NCBI GenBank assembly: GCA_023954045.1 | Contig: JAMLIR010000004.1 | Span: 150,105-214,104 of the forward strand | Length of the DNA: 64,000 nucleotides | Direction of reading: 5' to 3' | Source of the DNA: Burkholderiaceae bacterium | GTDB taxonomy: Bacteria; Pseudomonadota; Gammaproteobacteria; Burkholderiales; Burkholderiaceae_E | Part shown: positions 17,634-29,010 of the stretch, in pieces | How the letters are laid out: each line of letters opens with the position of its first letter | Numbering within the stretch: the first letter of the stretch is position 1 | Notes under the pieces: model-generated | Databases searched by the model: none | What the model saw: only the letters and a program-made list of their open reading frames with translations | Told to the model about the DNA's origin: nothing | Translations under genes and position numbers: made by a program

Positions 17634-18608
17634 ATGGACTGGGGCCTCACGATCTTCCTGCTGGTTTGCTTCCTCGGGGTGGTGCTGCTGCTCGAGGGCG
17701 GGTTCCTGTTGTGGCAGGACACGAGCAGCTCGGAGGTGCGGCAGCTCGAGCGGCGGCTGCGCGCGCTGCACGCCGGCGGCCACGGGATCGAGGCCTCGTC
17801 GCTGATCAAGAAGCGCGAGGCCGACCGGGTCGGGTTCCTGGGCAAGCTGCTGCTGAAGCTGCCGCGGGTCGACACGCTGGAGAAGATGCTGCAGCAGGCG
17901 GGCGTGGAGATGGCCACGTCGCGCTTCCTGCTCACCGCCGGCATGCTGGTGCTCGCCGTGTTCCTGAGCGCGCTCGCGCTTGGCCAGCCGCTGTGGCTCG
18001 CGGCGGTGCTGGCGATCGCGGCGGTGTTCGCGCCCTTCGTCTGGCTCGGCTGGGCGCGCGACAAGCGGATGCGGAAGATCGAGACGCAGCTGCCCGATGC
18101 GGTCGAGTTGATCGCTCGCGCGTTGCGGGCCGGCCACGCGTTCGCGCCGTCGCTGCAGATGGTCGGCGAGGAGCTCCCGGATCCGATCGGCGGCGAGTTC
18201 GCGACGACCTTCGAAGAGATCAACTACGGGATCCCGGTGTCGGACGCGATGCTCAACCTCGCGGCGCGGGTGCCGGTCGAGGACCTGCGCTACTTCGCGG
18301 TCGCGGTGGTGCTGCAGCGAGAGACCGGCGGCAACCTGGCCGAGATCCTCGACAAGATCGGCACGCTGATCCGCGAGCGCTTCAAGCTGTTCGGCACGAT
18401 CCGCGTGCTCAGCGCCGAGGGAAAGCTGTCGGCCTGGATCCTGACGCTGCTGCCGTTTGCAACGGCCCTGGTGATCAACCTGCTCAGCCCCAACTTCATG
18501 GCCGTGCTCTGGAAGGATCCGGCCGGATTCAGGCTGGTGATGGTCGCCCTCGCAGCGATGGCGGTCGGCGTGTTCTGGCTGTGGCGGATCGTGAAGATCC
18601 GGGTCTAG
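17634..18608 (+). CDS. tadB: Tad inner-membrane platform protein TadB
   Basis: A 324-residue protein with a T2SSF domain. The N-terminal helix (TIFLLVCFLGVVLLLEGGFL) is followed by two helices near residues 100-140 and a pair at the C-terminus. Conserved cytoplasmic segments include QLPDAVELIARALRAGHAF, VPVEDLRYFAVAVVLQ and ETGGNLAEILDKIGTLIRER. It forms the platform with TadC for the TadA motor. GGAG precedes the ATG. TadC follows after nine bases. Confidence 0.94.
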   Translation: MDWGLTIFLLVCFLGVVLLLEGGFLLWQDTSSSEVRQLERRLRALHAGGHGIEASSLIKKREADRVGFLGKLLLKLPRVDTLEKMLQQAGVEMATSRFLLTAGMLVLAVFLSALALGQPLWLAAVLAIAAVFAPFVWLGWARDKRMRKIETQLPDAVELIARALRAGHAFAPSLQMVGEELPDPIGGEFATTFEEINYGIPVSDAMLNLAARVPVEDLRYFAVAVVLQRETGGNLAEILDKIGTLIRERFKLFGTIRVLSAEGKLSAWILTLLPFATALVINLLSPNFMAVLWKDPAGFRLVMVALAAMAVGVFWLWRIVKIRV

Positions 18609-18617
18609 GAGCGAACG

Positions 18618-19553
18618 ATGGCGCCCGAAGTCTACGTCGTTCTTGGAGCGCTGTTCGTGGCGGTGGTCGTGGCCGTGTACAGCGTCGGTGCGTACTTCCT
18701 CCGCGGCCCTGACGCCCGCAAGCGGCTGCGTGGCGTCGTCGGGCAGGTCGACATGTCGGCGAAGGAACTCGCCGAGTGGCAGGCGCGGATGGTGAAGGCG
18801 GCGACGCCGGTCGCCAAGCTCGCCACGCCGAAGGACGAGGATGTCTCGAAGATCCGCGCGAAGTTCCTGCACGCGGGCTTCCGCGACCCGTCCGCGCCGA
18901 TCATCTATTTCGCGCTGAAGACTGTGCTGGCGATCGGCCTGCCGGTGCTGTTGCTGCTGCTGACCGAAGTGCGTTTCCGGCCGGGCTACCAGCCGATGTT
19001 CTTCCTGCTGATCGCGGCCGCGTTCGGCTACTACCTGCCGAATGCCGTGCTCGCGCGCCTGACCGAGAACCGCCAGCGCGAACTGTTCGAAGCTTTCCCG
19101 GACGCGCTCGACCTGATGATCGTCTGCGTGGAGGCGGGCGTCTCGCTCGACGCCGCGATCGCCCGCACCGCGTCGGAGATCGGGCTGCGCAGCCCGAAGC
19201 TCGCCGAGGAATTGAACATGGTCGGCCTCGAGTTGCGCGTCGGAGCGACGCGCGAGCGCGCGCTGCGCAACCTGGCCGCGCGCACCGGCCTGGAGGAGAT
19301 CTCCAGCTTCGTCGCGATGATGCTGCAGGCCGATCGCTTCGGCACCAGCGTGGCCGATTCGATGCGCGTGCATGCGGAGTCGCTGCGGATCCGGCGCCGC
19401 CAGCGCGCCGAGGAGCAGGCGGCCAAGATCCCGCTGAAGATGCTGTTCCCGCTGATCTTCTGCATCTTCCCTTCGCTGCTGCTGGTGCTGATGGGGCCGG
19501 CGATGATCCAGATCTACCGCCTGCTTCTGCCGGCGATGACGGGAAGGATGTAG
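18618..19553 (+). CDS. tadC: Tad inner-membrane platform protein TadC
   Basis: A 311-residue T2SSF-domain protein. FPDALDLMIVCVEAGVSLDA, GLEEISSFVAMMLQADRFG and the C-terminal IPLKMLFPLIFCIFPSLLL are typical of TadC. It has an N-terminal helix, a central pair and one or two C-terminal helices. It works with TadB in the inner membrane. The gene is nine bases after tadB, with GGAGCGA before the ATG. Confidence 0.94.
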   Translation: MAPEVYVVLGALFVAVVVAVYSVGAYFLRGPDARKRLRGVVGQVDMSAKELAEWQARMVKAATPVAKLATPKDEDVSKIRAKFLHAGFRDPSAPIIYFALKTVLAIGLPVLLLLLTEVRFRPGYQPMFFLLIAAAFGYYLPNAVLARLTENRQRELFEAFPDALDLMIVCVEAGVSLDAAIARTASEIGLRSPKLAEELNMVGLELRVGATRERALRNLAARTGLEEISSFVAMMLQADRFGTSVADSMRVHAESLRIRRRQRAEEQAAKIPLKMLFPLIFCIFPSLLLVLMGPAMIQIYRLLLPAMTGRM

Positions 19554-19592
19554 GGCGACGCGGTCTCGATGTCGAACCGATCGGAGGACGAG

Positions 19593-21119
19593 ATGAACAC
19601 GATTCGCTATCCGATGCTGGCCGGGGCCTGCGCCGTCGCGCTGATCACCGGCTGCGCGACCGCACCCGGCGGCAAGCTTGGCCTCGACGGTCGCGCGGCG
19701 CAGGTCGCGGGCGTCTATCGCGTGCAGGAGCCGGTCGGCACTGCGGCTGGCCAGTATGCGGTCGGCCGGATGGATCTTGCCGAAGGACGCGTTGCGGCGG
19801 CGATCCGGCGCTTCGAGAACGCGCTGCGCCTCGATCCGAACTTCGTCGAGGCGCTCAACGGCCTGGGCGTGGCCTACGGGCAGACGGGGCGGTACGCCGA
19901 GGCGGCCGAATCGTTCCGCTCCGCGCTCGCCTCCGGCCCCGCGGCGGCACACGTGCTGAACAACCTGGGCTACGCCCAGATGAAGCTCGGGCAGCTGGAC
20001 GAGGCGTCGATGTCGCTGGCGCGCTCGATCGAACTGGACCCGACCAACGCGCGCACGAACGAGAACCTGCGCCTGCTCGCGCAGGCCCGCGAGAGCGCGA
20101 TGCTGGCGCAGGCGACGAAGTCCGAGCCCGCGCGCGAGCTGGCGCAGCCGGAAGCGCCGCAGGCGACGAAGGCACCTGAAGGCGATGTCGTCGCGGGAAG
20201 CACCGGCTCATCGGAGCCGGCCGCTGCACCGCCGGACACCGTCGCCGATCGCGGCGCGCCCGCCGCAGGCGTGGCGGATCTTTCGATGGCGCCTTCGTTG
20301 CCGAGGCAGGCCGCGCCGGTGCAGGCGATGCCTGCCGAATCTTCGCAACCGGCCGCGCCGCAGGTCGAACTGACGATGGCGCCCACGGCGCCGCGGCCGA
20401 CGATTGCCGAACCGGCCGCGCTAGTCGAGACGGTCCACGTCCCGGCGATCCAGGTCGCGGCGCAGACGAAATCGCCGGACTGGAGCACCAGGCTCGTGTC
20501 GGAGGCGCGGTCGATCGCGGCGACGACGCTCGAGGAGTCCGCGCGGAACACGAGCTACGAGGTCGTTCTGGCGAAGTCGAACGACGGAACGCTGGTGCGG
20601 CTCGCGCCGAACCTCTACGAACTGCGTCTGGCGCCTCGCGTCGCCACTTCCGGCGTTGCGGCGCCTCGCGTCGCGGCCGTCGCGCCCGAACGCGACGGCA
20701 CCCCGGCGCCGCTCGCATCGGTCGACGGGCTCGAGGTCAGCAATGGCGTCGGGCTGCCGCGCCTGGCGAGCCGCACCGCTCGCCAGTTGTCGCGATTCGG
20801 CGTCGACGTGACCCGCGTGTCCGACTGGCGCAACTTCGCCCAGCGGCGCACCGAGGTCCACTACCGGGCCGGCCATCTCGCCGGCGCGAAGGCCATCAGG
20901 GACCGCCTGCCGGTCGACGCAAGGTTGGTCCCGGCAAGCCGGATGCACGCCGGCGTGAACGTCCGGCTGGTGGTGGGCCGCGACATGGTGGTGAGCCATG
21001 TGGCCTCGTGGTATGGCGGCGAGCCCTCCAACGCGACGCGCACCGTCGCCGCTCCGGCACCGGCCATGGCGCTCCCCACCGCGCGCGCCGACCTCGACTC
21101 GGGCTGGCGATACCTGTAG
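19593..21119 (+). CDS. TPR lipoprotein with C-terminal LytR_C-like domain (TadD-like)
   Basis: The ATG at 19593 has GGAGGA six bases upstream; an ATG at 19569 would add eight residues but lacks a site. The 508-residue protein begins with a lipoprotein signal (VALITGCATAPGG). Tetratricopeptide repeats follow (NFVEALNGLGVAYGQTGRYA, HVLNNLGYAQMKLGQLDEAS), as in TadD. A long low-complexity Ala/Pro linker of about 160 residues leads to a C-terminal domain with LEVSNGVGLPRLASRTARQL and VNVRLVVGRDM, which resembles the LytR_C domain. TadD-type proteins help secretin assembly. The TPR plus LytR_C layout suggests anchoring near the cell wall, which is inferred. Confidence 0.82.
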   Translation: MNTIRYPMLAGACAVALITGCATAPGGKLGLDGRAAQVAGVYRVQEPVGTAAGQYAVGRMDLAEGRVAAAIRRFENALRLDPNFVEALNGLGVAYGQTGRYAEAAESFRSALASGPAAAHVLNNLGYAQMKLGQLDEASMSLARSIELDPTNARTNENLRLLAQARESAMLAQATKSEPARELAQPEAPQATKAPEGDVVAGSTGSSEPAAAPPDTVADRGAPAAGVADLSMAPSLPRQAAPVQAMPAESSQPAAPQVELTMAPTAPRPTIAEPAALVETVHVPAIQVAAQTKSPDWSTRLVSEARSIAATTLEESARNTSYEVVLAKSNDGTLVRLAPNLYELRLAPRVATSGVAAPRVAAVAPERDGTPAPLASVDGLEVSNGVGLPRLASRTARQLSRFGVDVTRVSDWRNFAQRRTEVHYRAGHLAGAKAIRDRLPVDARLVPASRMHAGVNVRLVVGRDMVVSHVASWYGGEPSNATRTVAAPAPAMALPTARADLDSGWRYL

Positions 21120-21908
21120 CTGTTTTTCGCTGCGCCTGGCGGCGCCTGCATTCCTGATCGGCGATGCGCCAGCGTCGACAGCCGGGTTCGCCCCGGTTCT
21201 GGCGATCGTATGGCTGATCGGCGTCACGATCGGACTGCTGTCTTTCGCGCTGTCAAATGATGGTTTGTCGATCCGCAGGCCGCAATGGGAGTGGGGCTGC
21301 TCGCCAGCGTCGGCCCGAGGCCGCGACATTCGCCGTTTCCCGTGCCTTTCCAGCTGGCGCCCGCGCTCTGTCCGCTGGGACTGCTCGCAAGGTGCATGTT
21401 CCTGCACGGTGAACTTGCTTCCCCCCTAGCGCCACTGGCTTCCTCGACCGCTTCTAACTGGTGTTTCCGCAGGGTGGCGCTCCAGGCGGAGTGCTCCCGG
21501 CGGTTGGCGCCGCAACGCTGTTCCAAGGTCACTTCGAATTGCAGTTAGCACTAGTCGGAGTCGGAATGGTGCTTTTGCTCATTGCAGCCGGCGAAAAACT
21601 CGCTTCGGTGCGTCGTTCGGTGTCGTCGCGACTCTCGGCTGCGCGATGCTGGTGTCCATTGCAGCGCAATGCGGCGCCGTAGAAACGGAACGCGACTTCC
21701 GCCATGCCGTGCGCTCGATCACCGTCGATGCCGATTCGCCGCAGCGGGCCCTGCTGTCGCGTCGATGGCGTCCGGAGGCGTCCAGGTGAAGCCCGATCCG
21801 CGAATCCGGCCGTAGACAGACGGCTACGGCAATCTGTTCAACGTGCTTGGGGTGGGGTGATGACCGTTACCCATGGCGCTGCGGGAGCGGATCGGGGCAG
21901 TCATCGGT
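21120..21908 (+). other. Gene-free stretch with possible decayed membrane-protein fragments
   Basis: No intact gene is visible in these 789 bp. Short hydrophobic stretches occur in different plus-strand frames: FAPVLAIVWLIGVTIGLLSF near 21190-21250, ELQLALVGVGMVLLLIAAGE near 21535-21595, and FGVVATLGCAMLVSIAAQCG near 21620-21680. Their order, strand and hydrophobicity are compatible with one membrane protein broken by frameshifts. The stretch is also less GC-rich than the tad genes. No transposase or clear repeat was found. Confidence 0.35.
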
Positions 21909-22883
21909 TCACTTGGCCGCGGCGTCCCGCAGTGACGCGGGCGACTTTGCGCCGGCCGAGTAACGTGCGCGCACCACGAAGGGCGGCCGCCGTTTGGACT
22001 CCATGTATGTTCGGCCGACGTACTCGCCGAGTATTCCGATGCCGACCAACTGCACCCCGCCGAGGAACAGGATGGCGGTCATCAGCGAAGCGTAGCCTGG
22101 AAGATCCACGCCAAGGATGAGCGTGCGCATCACCAACCAGAGGCCGTAACTCAAGGCCAGGAGCGCGACAACGATCCCGAAGTACGTCCAGGTGCGCAGG
22201 GGAACAGTGCTGAAGCTCGTGATCCCCTCTAGCGCCAGGTTCCAAAGCCTCCATCCGGAGAACTTCGTGCGGCCGCCGTGCCTCGGCTCCCGCTCGAAGT
22301 CGACCGTCTCGGTTCGGAACCCGACCCATGCGAACAGCCCCTTCATGAATCTGCGGTTCTCGGACAGTCGCACTAGGACATCGACGACCTGCCGGTCGAG
22401 CAAACGGAAATCGCCGACATTCTCGGGAATGGCGGGCTCCGCCATCGAATTGTGCACCCGGTAAAACCACTTTGCGGTCAGACGCTTCAGTAGATTGTCG
22501 CTGTCCCGGTTCGCACGACGCGCGAGAACGACCTCCGCACCCTCCTCCCACTTTTCGAGCATCTTGCCGATGATTTCGGGAGGGTCCTGCAGATCGGCAT
22601 CCAGAGGAATGACCGCGTCTCCTCGCGCTTCGCAAATGCCTGCAGACAGGGCGGCTTCCTTGCCGAAATTGCGGGACAGATCGACCACACGGAGGAACGG
22701 CAATTCCCGGGACTTGCGAACCAGCAGTTCGAGCGTTCCGTCACGACTGCCATCGTTTACGAACACGACCTCGAACCGGAACTGGCCGAGCGAGGCGATT
22801 ACAGCAACCAACCGCTCAAGCAGGCGATCGAGAGCGTCGGCTTCGTCATAGACGGGCAACACCAGGCTGACCAGCTTGCGCAT
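21909..22883 (-). CDS. GtrB-like polyprenyl-phosphate glycosyltransferase (GT2)
   Basis: From the ATG at 22883, preceded by GAGGGGAAACG, the protein has 324 residues. The GT2 domain shows VSLVLPVYDEADALDRLLE, VVFVNDGSRDGTLELL, the DXD-containing IPLDADLQDPPEIIGKM and FRLLDRQVVDVLVRL. Two C-terminal membrane helices (YFGIVVALLALSYGLWLVM and a second with GGVQLVGIGILGEYVGRTY) are typical of GtrB/bactoprenol glucosyltransferase and dolichol-phosphate mannosyltransferase relatives. It should load a sugar onto undecaprenyl phosphate. Upstream codons in frame are not supported. Its base composition is visibly less GC-rich than the tad genes, suggesting transfer. Confidence 0.88.
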   Translation of the reverse strand: MRKLVSLVLPVYDEADALDRLLERLVAVIASLGQFRFEVVFVNDGSRDGTLELLVRKSRELPFLRVVDLSRNFGKEAALSAGICEARGDAVIPLDADLQDPPEIIGKMLEKWEEGAEVVLARRANRDSDNLLKRLTAKWFYRVHNSMAEPAIPENVGDFRLLDRQVVDVLVRLSENRRFMKGLFAWVGFRTETVDFEREPRHGGRTKFSGWRLWNLALEGITSFSTVPLRTWTYFGIVVALLALSYGLWLVMRTLILGVDLPGYASLMTAILFLGGVQLVGIGILGEYVGRTYMESKRRPPFVVRARYSAGAKSPASLRDAAAK

Positions 22884-23156
22884 CGTTTCCCCTCGCGGCG
22901 TTCTCTCGACACTGCTCACTTGCTCCATCGACACGTCCATCGAAGGAGTATCCCAATTCGTGACGGCGGCCCGGCTCTCATTGCGACTCGCTGCGGGTGC
23001 GGGCTGGGGCGTCCGGCGACCTCTCGCAAAATACAGCGCCAGCCCGAATCTGGCACCCATCTGCCCGACCAGATTCGGGTCGTGGCTTCACGCCCGCGTC
23101 CGCCGCGCGGGGTGTCACCCAGGCACGCGCGATCGCTTCCGCGAAACCCGATTGCC

Positions 23157-24713
23157 TCATCGAAGGCGCGGCAACGAGCGCGGCGCCTGCACGTCCGGCA
23201 GGTCGGGACGTCGGCCGTCGTTGGGGATCAGGACACCGAAGTGGCGGTCCGCATAGACCAACCGGAATCGGGACGTGGCTGTCAGCGCCTGAGCGAATCC
23301 CTGATCGGGCGAAGGCACGAGGACGACGTCGATGCGGTAGCGGTCAAATATTGAGAGCCATTCGCCGGCCAGGCTGGTCACGCGGAGGTAGTCATCAATG
23401 ACGGCAGGCGGGTAGGGGGTGTACCGTCCGTCCACGAACACTCGGTAGCCGCGCGAGTGCAGCCGATAGATCAGGTAGCCCCCAGATCCGTAGTCGTTCA
23501 GAATGCGGCCAGAAAGCTTGTTGGCTTCGATGAAAGTCGCGGCGTCGACCGGTACGATCGCCCGCAGGCGGGCGTCGCGCCATGCTTGAAGCCAAGGGAA
23601 CGTTGCCAGCAGCGCCAAGACCATCAAGACGCACAGTGCCCAGTTCAACGCGTGCCGGCGCTCGCCGATATCCTTGTTGGCGCCTTCTTGCAGGCGGGCT
23701 GGCAGGATCGCAGCCCAACGGTTCTTCCAAGGCATCGGGCTCCACCCGGTGAAGGCCCGAGCCATGACCGGCGCCATTGCAATCGCGGCGAGCGGAATGA
23801 AGCGCATCGAATAGAGCGCCGCAGCGCTCATTCCACCCAGCAGCGCCAGATCGAGCCAGTCCGGGGGCTTGCGGCTCAGGATGCGCGCCAAGCCGGCAAT
23901 ACAGAGCATTCCGAGGAATGCCTGTCCGCCCCGGTGATGAAAGTCGGGACTCTGCCATTCCACGACAACCGATGCCGCACTCACCCGAGTCATCTCGAGT
24001 GTCGTCGACAGCGCGGAGTACCCCAGTGGATTGAGGCCCAGCGCTGCAATGCTCGCCGCGATCAGCAGGATGCCGGCGGCGGGCGTCAGCCGTCCTTCGG
24101 CTCGCTGGGCGCCATCCAGAGGCATCTCCCGCGACAGCAGATCCGCCAGGCACACCAGCACGATCAGGCCGAGGCCGGTCACGAAGCCGAAGTGCAGGTT
24201 GACCCAGACGGCCATCGTCGGCGGAATGCCCAGAAGCCACGCACGTTGGCCCGTCTCGCGGTGCTTCGATAGCAGGAACAGAGTGAGCGCGAAGCCGAGA
24301 AAGGTAGCGACGTACGGACGGGCCACGAAGTACATCGATGCTCCCGCCGCGCTGACCAGCGTGACGGCGAGCGCGCGCGACGACTCAGTGATGAAAAGGC
24401 GCACGATGGCGTGCACGACTGCCCAGGTCGCAAGGAGCCAGGCGACGAAGAACGCGCGTACGCCGGTGTCACCCAGCGCACGGTGAACCCAGGCAATTGC
24501 CGCGTCGAACAGCCACCCCTGCACCGGCCAAGGCAGGCCGGCAGCGGTGAACGAGAACGGATCGGTCGTCGGGATCGCGCCCGTCTCAAGGATCAGCTGT
24601 CCGGTCCGTAGGTGCCAGAAATAGTCGTAGTCGCTCAGCGGAAACGCGAGCAGGCCGCACATTGCCGCCAAGATCGCTGCAACGGCGGGCAATTCGAGTC
24701 GGGGCAGACGCAT
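23157..24713 (-). CDS. Large polytopic membrane protein, GT-C-like, function unknown
   Basis: A 518-residue protein with about ten membrane spans. The first loop has FPLSDYDYFWHLRTGQLILE followed by TDPFSFTAAGLPWPVQGWLF, a layout seen in uncharacterised GT-C-like membrane proteins, where acidic residues after the first helix may bind a lipid-linked sugar. A soluble C-terminal part (about residues 390-518) contains LNDYGSGGYLIYRLHSRGYR and VFVDGRYTPYP. It lies downstream of another such membrane gene and upstream of the GtrB-like gene on the same strand. A glycosyltransferase role is an inference. Confidence 0.65.
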   Translation of the reverse strand: MRLPRLELPAVAAILAAMCGLLAFPLSDYDYFWHLRTGQLILETGAIPTTDPFSFTAAGLPWPVQGWLFDAAIAWVHRALGDTGVRAFFVAWLLATWAVVHAIVRLFITESSRALAVTLVSAAGASMYFVARPYVATFLGFALTLFLLSKHRETGQRAWLLGIPPTMAVWVNLHFGFVTGLGLIVLVCLADLLSREMPLDGAQRAEGRLTPAAGILLIAASIAALGLNPLGYSALSTTLEMTRVSAASVVVEWQSPDFHHRGGQAFLGMLCIAGLARILSRKPPDWLDLALLGGMSAAALYSMRFIPLAAIAMAPVMARAFTGWSPMPWKNRWAAILPARLQEGANKDIGERRHALNWALCVLMVLALLATFPWLQAWRDARLRAIVPVDAATFIEANKLSGRILNDYGSGGYLIYRLHSRGYRVFVDGRYTPYPPAVIDDYLRVTSLAGEWLSIFDRYRIDVVLVPSPDQGFAQALTATSRFRLVYADRHFGVLIPNDGRRPDLPDVQAPRSLPRLR

Positions 24714-24813
24714 GCGGGGGATCGGCGCTCGGAGGGCAGAAATACCTCAATAATGCGGCAACCAGCCCATGTGGGCTATGAAATACTTCGCCAAGCGGCG
24801 CTCGAGGCATTTT

Positions 24814-26319
24814 TCACGGTCGGATCAGCCGGCTCGCCGGCGACGCGTAGAGGGTCGTCGCGCTACCAGCCCATTCGGCCGTCGCCGCTTCGGACCCGAA
24901 CGCGACCACGTAGTCGAAGCGCCCACGCAGGGACGCGAGTGGCGGCGCTGGCCCGTCTTGGTCCAGCCGTGCCAGCGAGGCGAGGGACACGAACTCGGAG
25001 CGGAACTTGACGGGGAACGGATTGAATGGCCTAACGTAGAGAGCCGACATGAACGCCGACCGGTCGATCACGCTCCACGCGGCCGCGTGCGGGCTCAACC
25101 CCGGTCCGTCGCGACGCTCAGCCACTCCGACCGTTGCCACGCGGCTCCCAAGCTCGATGTGCGTCATCGCAGTACGCAGGTCCCGTTGCAGTGGGGCCGA
25201 TTCGCTCCAGTGCACCAGCGTCGCCCCGCTCGTAACGATCACGCCTGCGCCGATCGCCCAAGGTAGCCAGGGTGACCGACGCTGGCCAGCCGCGGACAGG
25301 TCCAGGCTCGCCCAGAACACGAGCGTGAGTGGGAGTGCGAGCCGCAGGTCGACCATGCTCGAACCGATGCCGAGGGGCGGCATCAGCAAGACCGCGATGG
25401 CCAGCAACGACAGCACGGGCTTCGCGGTTCGCGCCATCGACAGGTCGCCGTGCCGCCATCCGACCGTCAGGCAGAACGCCACGAAGGCCAGCACGATGCC
25501 TGCGGGCAGGGCGGCCGTGTGCAGGCTCGCCTTGGGAATCAGCAGCAGCACCACCACCTTGTACGCGAGAAGTGCGCTCGCGGCGGCCTCGGGAAACGGC
25601 GCGGCGAGACTGGTGCCCGGCTGGAACATTGCCAGATGCAGGTAGAGCGCGGGCACGAATTGCAGGCCAGCGAGTGCCGCACGACGCGCGAGTTGCCACG
25701 GGCCGTGCTCGCCGGGGGATCGCACGGCCAGGCATCCCAGGACGCAAACGGCATAGACCCCGAAGGCCGCCAGATGGCACAGGTAGACCAGGGTCGCGCC
25801 GACGGCGAAGGCCGGGAGCAGGCGCGGCCTTCGCGACCCGTCCAGCGCGATCCATGCGGCGAGCAGCCAGAGCGCGGCGCCGACGCCGAACACGAAGTTG
25901 AACAGGCCGAGCTGGAAGAACGCGTTGTGGGCGAAGAGCAGCGCGCCCAGTGCGACCCAGGTCAGGCGTCCCGTCAGCGCCGCGGCGAGTGCCGCGGTGC
26001 CGCTCGCGGCCAGCAGCACGCAGAGCGAGGCGAACAGCTTGAGCCCCGTCTCGAGGCCGAACGCCTTGCCGAGCAGCGGGACCGTCAGGTCGAGCGCCAG
26101 GTTGGGCGCAATGCCGGGCTGCAGCTGGTAGAAGCGCTGCAGGATCGGCGAGTCGCCGACGTGCTCGAGGACGTGCAGCCTCGCGAGGTGGTTCGCGAAA
26201 TCGGCGATGTCCACGTAGCGAACGGCGTACAACGGAACCTGGCTGAGCAGGAACAGCGCGGCGAACCAGGGCAGGAAGCCGCCAGTGACCGCGGGCAGTT
26301 CGGACCGGTGCAGCTGCAT
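24814..26319 (-). CDS. Polytopic membrane protein, GT-C-like, function unknown
   Basis: From the ATG at 26319 the protein has 501 residues and about ten membrane spans. The loop after the first helix reads VRYVDIADFANHLARLHVLE, with an acidic motif typical of GT-C-type proteins, and the last 120 residues are soluble (SVIDRSAFMSALYVRPFNP). The same frame stays open for 2.5 kb upstream, but that part is a shadow of the tex gene on the other strand. Its start and leader resemble those of the 23157-24713 gene. Substrate and activity are unknown. Confidence 0.65.
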   Translation of the reverse strand: MQLHRSELPAVTGGFLPWFAALFLLSQVPLYAVRYVDIADFANHLARLHVLEHVGDSPILQRFYQLQPGIAPNLALDLTVPLLGKAFGLETGLKLFASLCVLLAASGTAALAAALTGRLTWVALGALLFAHNAFFQLGLFNFVFGVGAALWLLAAWIALDGSRRPRLLPAFAVGATLVYLCHLAAFGVYAVCVLGCLAVRSPGEHGPWQLARRAALAGLQFVPALYLHLAMFQPGTSLAAPFPEAAASALLAYKVVVLLLIPKASLHTAALPAGIVLAFVAFCLTVGWRHGDLSMARTAKPVLSLLAIAVLLMPPLGIGSSMVDLRLALPLTLVFWASLDLSAAGQRRSPWLPWAIGAGVIVTSGATLVHWSESAPLQRDLRTAMTHIELGSRVATVGVAERRDGPGLSPHAAAWSVIDRSAFMSALYVRPFNPFPVKFRSEFVSLASLARLDQDGPAPPLASLRGRFDYVVAFGSEAATAEWAGSATTLYASPASRLIRP

Positions 26320-26487
26320 GCGGGGATCGGCACTCGAACGGGAGGACGGTTCAATGGTGCAACAGCTGGCCCGTGCCGGCGATGAGAAATTTGCCGCGTG
26401 GCGTGCAAGCGTCGCCTTCGCGCGGTCGGGGGGCGACCCGGGTGTGACAGAATCCGGCCCTCTCGGTAACACCCTGCTCGCCTGCCC

Positions 26488-28983
<2,496 letters not shown>

Positions 28984-29010
28984 GCAAGCTGCCAGTCGCC
29001 GATCGCCGAC

